Shown here in pieces: positions 9,701-16,673 of a stretch of 64,000 nt of DNA. The notes beneath the pieces were generated by a model. That model did not search any database and had not been told where the DNA came from. It saw only the letters and a program-made list of their open reading frames with translations. The stretch is from contig CAYFQI010000001.1 in NCBI GenBank assembly GCA_964345135.1, positions 1 through 64,000 of the forward strand, in the 5' to 3' direction. Source of the DNA: CAYMKE01 sp964345135. GTDB taxonomy: Bacteria > Bacteroidota > Bacteroidia > Bacteroidales > JBBRXJ01. Position 1 is the first letter of the stretch. Each line of letters begins with the position of its first letter. The translations under genes were made by a program, and so were the position numbers.

Positions 9701-10570
9701 TGGAAAATCAGATTCATCAAACTTATTCCTTGACAAATATATTTTTTCTATTTTCTCCAAATATATAATATCTTCCGGGAAATCACCTGTCAAATCACAA
9801 CCAGCAAAGTTTATTATTTTTAGTTTTTTTAAATTTTCATATCCATCAGTAGGTAATCCACCTGTAAAATCACTTCCACTTAAAGTAATTTCTTCAATAT
9901 TGTTTGATCCCTTAAATGAAGGAGCCTTGCCTTCAAGTGGTTCGGAATTTGCATACCATGTATATATTGTTTTTAACGCCGGCATCTCTTCAAAATCATG
10001 AACCAATTTCCATCCTTCAGCTCTATTATGACTAAATCTGAATTCTTCGAGTTTTTTTAAATTTTGTAAATCCGGTATATCCCCGGTGAATGCGTTGCGG
10101 CTTAAATTAAGATTCACCAATTCTGTCAACTCTCCTACTTCACCAGGAACTACTCCGCTTAAATTACAATTTTGTAAATACAAATCCATCAAGCTGCCTT
10201 TTACATTACTTATAGATGAAGGTATCGTGCCATAAAAATCGGAGTTTCCCGATAGATTAAGGATTTGCAATGCTGTTAAATCAAATACTTCGTCAATAAA
10301 TCCATTACCATTATCATCCAGGTTTTCATTATTTAAATTCAATCCTATCACCCTGTTATTACTCACTGTAATACCTGGCCAGTCTGCCACATTGGTATTT
10401 CCGGCAAACCAATCGCTCTTGTGATCCCATATCCAGTTATCATAAATAGCCTGCAGGGCATCCAAATCCCCACTAGTTACCCCGGTATATTGCCCCATGG
10501 CAGGAATGAATACTCCCAGCAGCATCAGTTTTACAACTAACTTTTTCAAAAATATTCCTTTTTTCTCCAT
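698..10570 (-). CDS. Giant secreted LRR / PKD / YD-repeat RHS protein with NAGPA-like C-terminal domain
   Basis: A 3290-residue surface protein. A signal peptide is cleaved about MG|Q. Leucine-rich repeats of the plant-like LxGxIP type span about 90-500, an Ig-like domain about 525-575, and a beta-helix region of the SFRDAIEQIN type about 600-800. Three PKD domains (WDFGDGS-type cores) lie at about 1020-1265, SprB/Ig-like repeats at about 1350-1790, and YD repeats from about 1830. The RHS core (LKDHLGNVRAVVSD, then ARIYDSRIGRWLSVDP) ends near 3040. The variable C-terminus (about 3045-3290) carries GGIPIIV, GMTLDAIRDRL and FGFDGGSSSTL, matching the NAGPA phosphodiester glycosidase family, whose members end in a DGGGSS signature. 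In RHS proteins the C-terminal domain is normally the released effector. The first and last parts are AT-richer than the middle. The NAGPA assignment is by motif only, and the substrate is unknown. Confidence 0.93.
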   Translation of the reverse strand: MEKKGIFLKKLVVKLMLLGVFIPAMGQYTGVTSGDLDALQAIYDNWIWDHKSDWFAGNTNVADWPGITVSNNRVIGLNLNNENLDDNGNGFIDEVFDLTALQILNLSGNSDFYGTIPSSISNVKGSLMDLYLQNCNLSGVVPGEVGELTELVNLNLSRNAFTGDIPDLQNLKKLEEFRFSHNRAEGWKLVHDFEEMPALKTIYTWYANSEPLEGKAPSFKGSNNIEEITLSGSDFTGGLPTDGYENLKKLKIINFAGCDLTGDFPEDIIYLEKIEKIYLSRNKFDESDFPPGISGLTTLKVLDLASCNLKGTVPVSFWENLIILEYLYLSYNRNLAGYIPNTLNMPELERIYLRSTSFDDVLPPVFFERLTLTHVDFGNTEINADIADFDQLVNLGLLSIDNDTNISGTIPSSINNLTKLRNLNISRTSISEPIPRELADIKTLRVLYLYGLNLYYIPDELSNLENLLYFGFSDNNLTFEDIYPFSSSTFHYFRYNPQNDFALPDETVNVPEGDELRYDCGIDQSIDNDYGTNHYKWQKWDGSAFVDIPGQTTRELVITSMASTDEGRYRAVVTNDVLDELTLYSEPLEVTLSPQQCTIEVTNTQDYADGEAPIPGSFRDAIEQINAGVNCSETPEIIFNIPSSEGPLPYTINLVRKITISSPVIMNGNTQPGDVEDGEKKIIIDWSSLIFFVRSGSTIKNILFEGRGTIEQTNNCFIDSCVLNDGVQIEESEHIVLTNNVIYSNNPVYIQNSEYCTIGGIGNENTIKGNYYWGCNLILLLQNSNYIFISENKYELNLIFGDFAPIQLDNNCNDNISSPSITSASSISISEVDAEVTSARQGVVELYLVRMYPDNTKHYTFLNSQSNASSGSNYVCQFNLSGLSLQPGDKVAATITDTDNNTSEFCTPRDITYTSNLQLIVDQGPIYVFQHHELITEFTASDPDALANISVRADGTPFTDYNPDDAILVTDGSENSITGHISWYPPQLSVGQHEVIITARSGLEELSVTRHIIVLETTEVSFNTSCDNTHAEFYAGSIEGDVNYKWDFGDGSTPQEGINLTHVSHDYESDGNYTVMLTLTKENAETHTSVLVMVGNPDPVFYVKDGCLGYPMAFSAPAGPTQYEWAFGDEDTSYAQSPLHLYKEEGAYDVTLSVVRNGCKASHTQTVTVGMPVNAEIDLPVEDRFACPGSKIQFKPGDDDDGLSYMWDFGDGNKSVREKPRHAFDNPGQYRVKLTASNGMCKDSSAVAVLVESPPGLTIETPEGQTTFCSGESIRLEAVMTSSPTRVPGLEYNYLWKNKDEDIIINQGSKAIHVTESGTYTVELSHNCGVSNPAEATVSVIPVPEANITPISGVTCPGWNDGSAEVEVTNAASGDSYTIRWGDGQEAFWDEGDNPLALNNLSQGTNYITIINDNSGCSSVFTVDIPYDGPELIIETQHATCDNPNAGEVTVNLSVQNNLVSYVTLNETEITSPTMPYTFSNLVAGQYHVSVEQQNGCVLKQNGIGVSQPQVVVSVDNTISCGSGEVNVKAEPALLGANIAPAFEYNWFSLDETGNETALSHATEDPLLAPGTYRLRVTETTTGCQGETDFDVEEGSPLTMNLLTDPPECPGDVVGKATAYANGAVGDYHYIWIDHYANDTISYTAKADTIYTSDSYTVQVFDGRGCMADTTFSIPDAPDLFTLDNLTGGPCIAEVDVSPAPVEETYKYEWIRLQEEDDGNITEVTEQTTYYGIASNLAPGNYIVAVSTESGCTVRSDNQVEVTGRENPVIFNFVYAFKNQDRTIPEPEIIEDIEIVEVVEEMQNEMLEKVNDCKEQMQGTIELGFEETCLNPGTFMDKMEITYNLPYYQYTLYYYDRAGNLTKTVPPEGVDLLDMDEINEIMVMRTGGTNVTEGLPDHRMATKYEYNGLQQLTEQYTPDGGTTHFIYDNKSLLRFSQNAKQDEYGHYAYTKYDHLGRIIESGRHELGDVTDFAGLADFSEDHDYPYSGGEYKNIVVYNDPATGIGYLGDEQEYLVNRVSYSYTDEDGDLSTRHDRSGTYYSYDAHGNVKWLIHDIPGFGKNRIKYDYDLISGNVKQVKLNEYRNDYLVHRYEYDADNRITTVWTSKDGFIWDKDSEYDYYQHGPLKRKQIGEDNIQGIDYTYTIGGWLKALNHPTLNTGYDPGQDDEDDDGCLKDVFGMSLGYFKGDFAKTYGTDKSPFNDINNFADNSTNLYNGNIATWALQVKSSDNTPGTFNDRMTARVFRYDKLNRIKSGKFWEHGTDWAINNTAWNEQSDAYATDYEYDRNGNILSLNRNGYETGNMKMDELTYSYEVGTNRLQNVKDKTAIPNDGEYGDIRGYTGYDYDATGNLVSTWGETKSISGGIYEYKTNIFWNPSGKVDSVYRVQYKEDDKTDTTETRIKYRYDGSGNRVVKQVVNDTADIEANYTNYYVRDASGNIMGIYQRKDSIIENPEAGLDREAWFTAIEQPLYGSDRLGMIKPNTVVYSEKYSSDDPPTDINMKETPPDGSNTYSNWVIPANAPGEQPCDCQLNKGEFTEDAGGSQSFGSNQSMGGFMGYASNNVTVAEDLDGNLQFYSITPEKYFGHKNVCLVYDKECSLMENSDGIISSSEAKPVIIKLPGNNLKYAMITVGPEGKPYYHEIDMSVNGYGTTYMAGKVSIKNRLMDNPADDERYGWHIAALEDHIIGQAIVYMNKYKEPATPADMGEANIMAFEFKEGDNNIPQPETVVTLNSFDKKGEGEMHISEDGQSLIYYNRKKGIAGFAHKEVEVNIMPLSSSRKSIEGQPIAFAGPVGGVYGKSSIEKLDDNILFSQQGIYLEDTDSPVDGGNNTTYHLNATDNTLSQVNDFGKGDLRLGKDGYIHQSEQGATGILNNLNPETNATEINDLHHTAYNTSGALPAQVYRIAPRTGGIFTREIGTKRYELKDHLGNVRAVVSDIKKPTTTTGDIDEWTWTADVTDHFSYYPFGMLEPGRQKQLNTVDAGGYRFGFNGHEKDDEWTGVTGSHLNFGARIYDSRIGRWLSVDPRAHEYPWQTTYAYHRNNLIAWIDYLGGGDPPTVVNGVYFVKLKNPTANIVSNLGMTTFTGRVKGMYDNNKTDDYTVNLQQYGVNSIWSYPAAAARTASVTTGSNPFSLLGQNVQRGEVTGEATDERRGYLAQDENGKWSGGLGNPPENSAVGFGGGIPIIVAGQLYNEESSQGYANQNSTTVGKVIIAFNSKDNSMMLVVSPDELETGGMTLDAIRDRLAGEGYDYVFGFDGGSSSTLIQDSDNELVLPSWYKDNTIPSGVTISGE

Positions 10571-10702
10571 CTGTTACTATTTTTTATAAACCACGGGAAA
10601 TGTAAAGCTATCACGTCCATTTTTTTTACCCTTCCCGGGGTTGATTGTATTTTTTTATTTTAAAATATATTAAGATTCACTGTAATATTGATTTTAGAAA
10701 TA

Positions 10703-11155
10703 CTAATACACGCTATAGTCGAGCACATTGCTTTGCTCTCCTGTATGGTATATGACATACAGCTCTATTGTTGAATCTTCCAGGTCATTTTTGTTTTTTT
10801 CAATAAGCAGCCGTATGTTTTTCCCGGATGATTGTATTTGTTTGTTTTCATACATTGTATAATAGTTACTCCCGGATTTTTGTATTGTGATGGAACGGGT
10901 ATCTGCACTTCCATTTTTTTTAATGACAACATGTACCGCGGATACATTTTCCACTCCTTCTTTTACAAAAAAACTTATTTCTACATCTACATTCACGGAT
11001 ATCTGGCCTTCCGGGTTGAATTTGCGCATGGTTGAAACACTTAAGTTCGTGATGGAACGGCTATCTTCCATTTCATCTATATATAAGCTGTCCTGCGAAT
11101 ACATGGAACTGATTCCTGTGAATACCAAAAAGTGAATTATTAAAAGTGTTTTCAT
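10703..11155 (-). CDS. Small secreted protein preceding the RHS giant
   Basis: A 150-residue protein with a signal peptide cleaved about YS|Q, predicted to be a compact beta-rich periplasmic or surface protein. I recognise no family. It resembles the 137-residue protein at 41852-42265, which precedes another giant gene. Both share ISF(L/F)(I/V) followed about ten residues later by a VH pair, and an LY-x-Y-x-x-GE segment near a C-terminus ending in alternating tyrosines. It sits 73 bp after the DUF6443-like gene and 132 bp before the RHS giant, in the same direction. A role as an accessory or chaperone-like partner of the giants is inference. Confidence 0.85.
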   Translation of the reverse strand: MKTLLIIHFLVFTGISSMYSQDSLYIDEMEDSRSITNLSVSTMRKFNPEGQISVNVDVEISFFVKEGVENVSAVHVVIKKNGSADTRSITIQKSGSNYYTMYENKQIQSSGKNIRLLIEKNKNDLEDSTIELYVIYHTGEQSNVLDYSVY

Positions 11156-11228
11156 GTTTATTTTTAATTAAATGTAATTATTCTTTTTTTCTATTCTTAA
11201 GTCATTAAACCGCTTCATCATACATTTA

Positions 11229-14200
11229 CTACGGATCAATGGTTGTACTACTGTTCACGGGTTCCGAGTATTTTGTCATTTTCCCGTCTGCTTCATCTCG
11301 CCAAACCTTCCCGGTTTCATCATCGCATATTCCCTGCTCATTATTGATCCACTGGTCATTGCCATCATGGAGATTGGGATAATACGTGCCACAGTCAAAA
11401 TCATCAAAGTACGTGGTAACATGGACAACAGGATCAAACGCTATGGAATACAGGGAAACCGTCACAATTTCATTGGAATTGCTGACTGCCTCAGAGGCAA
11501 CCTTTGTAAAATCAGCAGCCGGGTCTGTTTTCATCCATCCTGTAAACAGGGTGTCCCCGGCCGATTCATCTATTTCTTTGTCTATCCTCAGCCAGCAGGG
11601 AAACTGTGAGATATTGACAGGGTCAGATTTCTCACTCTCCTGTATTATGCCGTCTTCGTCTTGATCATACATGAATATGGCCTGGTTGTTTTTGATGGCC
11701 AGTTTTACAAACCCGCCTTTTTTCAGGTCGCCGGGGTTGTTGGCCACCATGATGCCACCTTCCGACGCATTGTTGAAACGTGCTGTAGAGTCAATCCGTA
11801 CCGAAGCGGAGAATCCTCCTTTGAAGTCGTCTTTGAACACGGCCACGAATTGGCTGTCTGCTTCGCCCCTGGCATGGATATTCAGGCGTTCATTGAATAC
11901 ATACACCCCACTCATGTTCCACCTGTCGCGGTATATTTCGGTCCACTGCGGATCCAGTCCTGTTGCATCAAAGTCATCGCCGCAATCACATAATGACATA
12001 TCATTTTGAAGGGCAAATACAAATTCCCAGTTTTTATATTTTTTATAATCTTCCAAGCTGCATTCAGGCAGTATGACAGGGATTGAATTCTGAATACCTT
12101 CCGGATCATTGATTGTTATAAAATCTGTACCGTTTGCATTTATAACCTTGCATTTAGTAGTGCTATCCAACATGGGATACTCCGATTCATTGTCTGTAAA
12201 AATCTGTGTACACCCGGTTTTGCATTCGTCAATCATTTGACCCGTGATCTGGCGGATGTCTTCTTCCAGTACCACGTTTGCATTGGTAGGGCAGCCCCCG
12301 ACCTGGTAGCAATTATCAATAAAAGCTTGTTTTACTTTGTTATACACGTCCTGCCTACTGGATTCGCACAGGTAATCACAGCTGTCCTTCATTTCACCGA
12401 ACAACTTATCTGCCATTGCATATAATTCATCTATGATCTCCTGGGTGTCATCATTATAATCATCTTCTGATAACTTCGGTGCTTCGTAGTCAAGCAGTGC
12501 CTGGTAGAACATGTCACGTTCGCTGCTGCTCCAGTAAATGTAATACCTGCTTCCGCATTTGCATTGGCAAACAGGTGTTTCATGATCCTTATAATTATCA
12601 TAACAAAAGGCCACTTCAAGCCCGCGGGTGTCGGTATTATAATCTTCATCATATTGAAAATATTTATAGGCATACACCGGATTTTTAATGGCAGGCAGGC
12701 AAAGGTCATTCTCATTCAAGTCAGTATGGTATTTCTGGTCATTGTATTTGATGTGTCGCACGAATTCATCCGAACCGGGGGTATACCCATCTTCATCCTC
12801 ATTAAACACGTGTTGCAGGCCTCCGGCATCGTCTTTGGTGACAATGGCAGCAAATTTCTGTCCTGCACAGTTAAAAAATTGTTCTATAATGTTGAATTCA
12901 AATTCTACAGGGTCTCCTGTCCCGTCTTCCTGAACATTTTCGGCTTCACGTACTTTTTTGGAAATTTTTTCATCACTGGTAAACAAGCGGGCAAACCACC
13001 CCATGTTTTCTTTCATGCCATCATTAACATGATCGTCTTTTTTGCCTTCTTCTTCTTCTTCTGCCCCTTCATGCACAGAAGTTGATTTTTTTAACTCATC
13101 ACGTATCATATCCTGTACAGAAGCCACCACGCTTTTCCAGCATTTCCACAGGTCTTTGCAGGCATATTGGTATTGGTTATCGCCCGGCCCTACTGGTTCA
13201 AGGCTGTTCGGCTTTACCAAATCACCTTCAGCATTCAAAATCGTGGCCCCGGCATAATATTTGTCCGTGAGCATGTAATACATCATGGAATCGAGGGTTT
13301 CGCGGTCATACCCCGGGATAATATTCACGCCTGCTCCTCCTGTCGAGTTAAGATTGATGAGTTCATCATCAATTAAATTCTGTAGTTCTACCTGCATATA
13401 TTCCCAAAAACTCTGGAGCGAGTCGGGATGTTCCCGGAGAAAATCGCCCTTGTAACAACGAATTGGTGGATGATATTTGACAGATATTTCAATATCGCCA
13501 CAACATCCTCCGCCGATGGTTAAGGTATGAGGGAGATTGCCCAAATCCGGGTTTTGAATATTAAATTCGGGGGTTAATTCCACTTTATGTTGGGGCATTT
13601 CATCAGCATTACCAGGGGCATAAAATTGAAACGTGTCGGCCAGGCGCACCCTTCCAAAATAATAGCCTGTGTCGGGATACAATACCTTTTGATAATTACC
13701 TGTTGCATGGCCTTGTTCCAGCCTGTCGCCAAAGCGTTGTACGTCTTCATAAAACTTTAGCATGGCTTCTTCTGTCCTGACTTTTCGAAGCCACGAGTGA
13801 AACACGTTCACGAGCGGCTCAATAGACTGGGCATTTTCATTTAATTTAGCCTCGAGTGGCATGGGATCCTGGTCCGGGATGGTTGAAATGATGATTTTTC
13901 GAAACATGTACGTGCCTGCTGGAAGTCCATCTGTTGGAATTTCGGGGGTAAATGTTACATTATTTACAGCATCAGTAGTTACATTCGAATTACAAACAGA
14001 TTGCAAATTACTTTTATATTCTTGTCCCGTGTTTACATTGGTAATGGTGAATTTCACCTGGTAACCGCAGTCGGCATGAAAGCACTGGCAACCTTTTTCT
14101 ATGACAGGGCAGGATATCGTGTAATTAATATTTATTGGCGTAGGTTCTGAAAAATTGAGTTTCCGTGAACTGATAAAGCCCCGGTTGAATTTCCTGTTTT

Positions 14201-15908
14201 CCGTTATAGAGGTGGTTAGCTCAAATTCACTATCCGAAGCATACAGGCCTTCATTGTCGAGGTTGTCGTCATTGCTGATGGTCATGCATGAGGCTATGGT
14301 ATTGCCTTCTTTGGATGCATATGTGACTGATGCCGTGTTATTTTGGTCAATGGTGATGGTTTTTAACACCGACTCAGCCGAAGGCGCTTCGTCGCCGAAA
14401 ACTCTCACCAGCTCTTCCTCTGAGGGGTTTCCGTATAGAGTTCGGACGGTTCTTCCCTTTCCATCAGCCTGTTCACCTACAGCAAACGTGCGGCCCGGTG
14501 ATGTTTGTTCCACCACCCTGCCCGTGCCATCATTGGTATAAAAGCTTACGGCATACGGATACCCCTGTGAACTTGGTAGGCTGAGGTTGTCGTTTTTATT
14601 GGAATAATAACTGAACGCATCAGAGCTGTCAACCTGGGCCGGGGTGCGGTAGCGGCTATCTGAATCAAAATGTTTTGCTGTATATGTTTGATTTCCGCTG
14701 GTAAGAAAATCCTTTTCATACCCTTCAAGTCCACCAGTTACAGGCACGGGCATGGTGACAAGCCGTGGGCGCCCGCTGTAATCCTGGACTGACTGTGTGA
14801 TAAGCCTTGAATCATCGGAAAAAAGATGTGTTTGTGTTTGTTGTACCTGGTTCAGTCCATTGGCATAGGTGATTTGTTCGCTCATCCTGTTGTTTTCGGT
14901 GAATACCCTGCTGTATATCCAGTTGGTGTTTTCATCCGGGTCTGTTAAATAAAAATAAGCAGATAAAGACGCTACCTTGCTTAAATCAACATAAACCGGG
15001 CTTCCCTGGCCGGGTGCATCGTCGTTCCATGTTCCATAATTCAACGCATTGGCAAATCCACCCTTGTAATAATTGCCTACCGGCCTCACGCGCCATACAT
15101 AAAATCCCGTGCCCTCGGCAACAGAAATCGTGATTTTATGCGAGGAGCCATCGTCCGGGATGCTTTCATAGTCTATATGAAGGGCTTTTGACCAATCTAC
15201 GGTCGCGCTAACTTCATGATTACCCAATGCATTTTCATCCTGGTTGTACAGGCGGAGCAGTTCAAACTGAAACATGGTGAAGTCGTTACACGTCCAGGTG
15301 AATTCCTGTACTCTTCCACTGGTAATGCCTTGTCCGTTTGCTGTAAGTTCTGGTATGGTGCATGATGCTTTATCACTGCCATCATCCGGGGTAACATCCA
15401 CAAAGTAGTCTACTTCATAATGCAATGACAGGCGAATGCTGTCTTGGGGGACACTCCCAAGTGTTGTAATTAAATCATCAACTGTTACCACCACGTCTTT
15501 TATCTCTTCTGGATCAGACACGGTGTTATATACATACAATGCTTTGGGCTCATTGTTTTTTATGGCCAGGGTTATAGGGTCACTTCCTGAAGTTGCCAAA
15601 ACATCTCCTGCATTATTTTTTTCATTCACGATAAAATCCAATTGCACGCTAAAATCCAGGTCAGGTGCGGCAGAGGACTGTCTGCCAAAAATATACTGTT
15701 CTCCCATATCCAGGGTGATGAATACCCTGGAGCGGCTTTTTTTATATTTAACACCCGGGGGAGGTGGCAGGGTAATATGACAATCCTGATTTTTTTCAAT
15801 ATCATGATATATTACCTCCCCTTTGTACTGCCCAAATAATGATGATGAGGCAAGGCTCCATGCCATAAGCATTATGCACAGTTTTATTAAAAGCATTCTT
15901 GTTTTCAT
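11229..15908 (-). CDS. Large secreted DUF6443-like / YD-associated protein
   Basis: About 1559 residues from the chosen start at 15908, where MKTRMLLIKLC opens a normal signal peptide cleaved at FG|Q. An upstream ATG at 15941 would add 11 residues. The segment near 330-380 (SRVFTENNRMSEQI, YANGLNQVQQTQT, QDYSGRPRLVTMP) matches the start of Bacteroidota YD/RHS proteins in the DUF6443 style. Cysteine clusters (GCQCFHADCGY; CQCKCGSRYY), a low-complexity acidic stretch (AEEEEEGKKDD) and a C-terminal jelly-roll-like region follow. It has no RHS core and no toxin domain. In many relatives this part is fused to the YD region; here that region is in the next giant, so the two probably assemble. It follows the 239-residue gene by 45 bp. 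Confidence 0.88.
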   Translation of the reverse strand: MKTRMLLIKLCIMLMAWSLASSSLFGQYKGEVIYHDIEKNQDCHITLPPPPGVKYKKSRSRVFITLDMGEQYIFGRQSSAAPDLDFSVQLDFIVNEKNNAGDVLATSGSDPITLAIKNNEPKALYVYNTVSDPEEIKDVVVTVDDLITTLGSVPQDSIRLSLHYEVDYFVDVTPDDGSDKASCTIPELTANGQGITSGRVQEFTWTCNDFTMFQFELLRLYNQDENALGNHEVSATVDWSKALHIDYESIPDDGSSHKITISVAEGTGFYVWRVRPVGNYYKGGFANALNYGTWNDDAPGQGSPVYVDLSKVASLSAYFYLTDPDENTNWIYSRVFTENNRMSEQITYANGLNQVQQTQTHLFSDDSRLITQSVQDYSGRPRLVTMPVPVTGGLEGYEKDFLTSGNQTYTAKHFDSDSRYRTPAQVDSSDAFSYYSNKNDNLSLPSSQGYPYAVSFYTNDGTGRVVEQTSPGRTFAVGEQADGKGRTVRTLYGNPSEEELVRVFGDEAPSAESVLKTITIDQNNTASVTYASKEGNTIASCMTISNDDNLDNEGLYASDSEFELTTSITENRKFNRGFISSRKLNFSEPTPININYTISCPVIEKGCQCFHADCGYQVKFTITNVNTGQEYKSNLQSVCNSNVTTDAVNNVTFTPEIPTDGLPAGTYMFRKIIISTIPDQDPMPLEAKLNENAQSIEPLVNVFHSWLRKVRTEEAMLKFYEDVQRFGDRLEQGHATGNYQKVLYPDTGYYFGRVRLADTFQFYAPGNADEMPQHKVELTPEFNIQNPDLGNLPHTLTIGGGCCGDIEISVKYHPPIRCYKGDFLREHPDSLQSFWEYMQVELQNLIDDELINLNSTGGAGVNIIPGYDRETLDSMMYYMLTDKYYAGATILNAEGDLVKPNSLEPVGPGDNQYQYACKDLWKCWKSVVASVQDMIRDELKKSTSVHEGAEEEEEGKKDDHVNDGMKENMGWFARLFTSDEKISKKVREAENVQEDGTGDPVEFEFNIIEQFFNCAGQKFAAIVTKDDAGGLQHVFNEDEDGYTPGSDEFVRHIKYNDQKYHTDLNENDLCLPAIKNPVYAYKYFQYDEDYNTDTRGLEVAFCYDNYKDHETPVCQCKCGSRYYIYWSSSERDMFYQALLDYEAPKLSEDDYNDDTQEIIDELYAMADKLFGEMKDSCDYLCESSRQDVYNKVKQAFIDNCYQVGGCPTNANVVLEEDIRQITGQMIDECKTGCTQIFTDNESEYPMLDSTTKCKVINANGTDFITINDPEGIQNSIPVILPECSLEDYKKYKNWEFVFALQNDMSLCDCGDDFDATGLDPQWTEIYRDRWNMSGVYVFNERLNIHARGEADSQFVAVFKDDFKGGFSASVRIDSTARFNNASEGGIMVANNPGDLKKGGFVKLAIKNNQAIFMYDQDEDGIIQESEKSDPVNISQFPCWLRIDKEIDESAGDTLFTGWMKTDPAADFTKVASEAVSNSNEIVTVSLYSIAFDPVVHVTTYFDDFDCGTYYPNLHDGNDQWINNEQGICDDETGKVWRDEADGKMTKYSEPVNSSTTIDP

Positions 15909-15953
15909 TGAATATAAACTTATATGTGTCATTATAATCATTATTATTCTTTA

Positions 15954-16673
15954 TTAATTGTTTACCAACAACCTGTACCCGGCATATTTCCCGGTTAAAC
16001 GCCCTTCTTTATCAAGAAAAAAACTCCTGGCCGGTTTATGCATGTTTATTTTATAATTCAAGTCCATGTTATTCAGCTCCACGATCATCCTTTTTGCTTT
16101 AAAATGTTTATCATACAAGGTGATGGTTTTATTTACCAATTCCTTCGCGGGGTCATAATGATACGTGATGCTGTTGATGTCAAATTTATCCTGTAATTCC
16201 GGTTTTGTTTCGAGCATGATGACTGTCTCGCGTTTGTCTTCGGATTGCCTGCATTGTTTAAGCTGCATCACGTTAAACACGGAATCTTTGAGCATCACGA
16301 TTTCATTATACCGTTTGTTCATATCTCTTTTATACGCTGAATTGGTTCGGATCACTATCTTTTTTTCATGCTGAACAATGAATGCATCTGTTGTATCCTG
16401 GTATATTTCAATGTCTTTGGTGATATAATGCATTTGGTGGGCAGCCATATAAAAACGGACATTGTATGTTTTTGTTTCTATGCCTCCACTAACGCGCATG
16501 TCTGATGTCAGGGTATAATTAAAATAATAAACCTTGTTGCCTTCGGGCATGCCTATGCTGTTCATTTTTTTATTGTATTGCTTAAGCTGACGGATGCACT
16601 GCTGATCTGATTGAGCATAGCCCATACAATGTATCACCAGGAAGATGCCTGTAAATATGATTACTCTTTTCAT
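15954..16673 (-). CDS. Secreted protein of unknown function, possibly LolA-like
   Basis: A 239-residue protein with a signal peptide cleaved about YA|Q. The body alternates short beta-type segments (KVYYFNYTLTSDM, KTYNVRFYMAA, KKIVIRTNSAYK) with basic linkers, in a layout reminiscent of LolA/LolB-type half-barrels that bind lipid. This resemblance is weak and by eye only. Its ATG overlaps the stop of the 1985-residue SpvB-like gene by 4 bp, so the two are translationally coupled, and the DUF6443-like giant follows. Its position between two RHS-shell components suggests an assembly or transport accessory, which is inference. Confidence 0.85.
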   Translation of the reverse strand: MKRVIIFTGIFLVIHCMGYAQSDQQCIRQLKQYNKKMNSIGMPEGNKVYYFNYTLTSDMRVSGGIETKTYNVRFYMAAHQMHYITKDIEIYQDTTDAFIVQHEKKIVIRTNSAYKRDMNKRYNEIVMLKDSVFNVMQLKQCRQSEDKRETVIMLETKPELQDKFDINSITYHYDPAKELVNKTITLYDKHFKAKRMIVELNNMDLNYKINMHKPARSFFLDKEGRLTGKYAGYRLLVNN

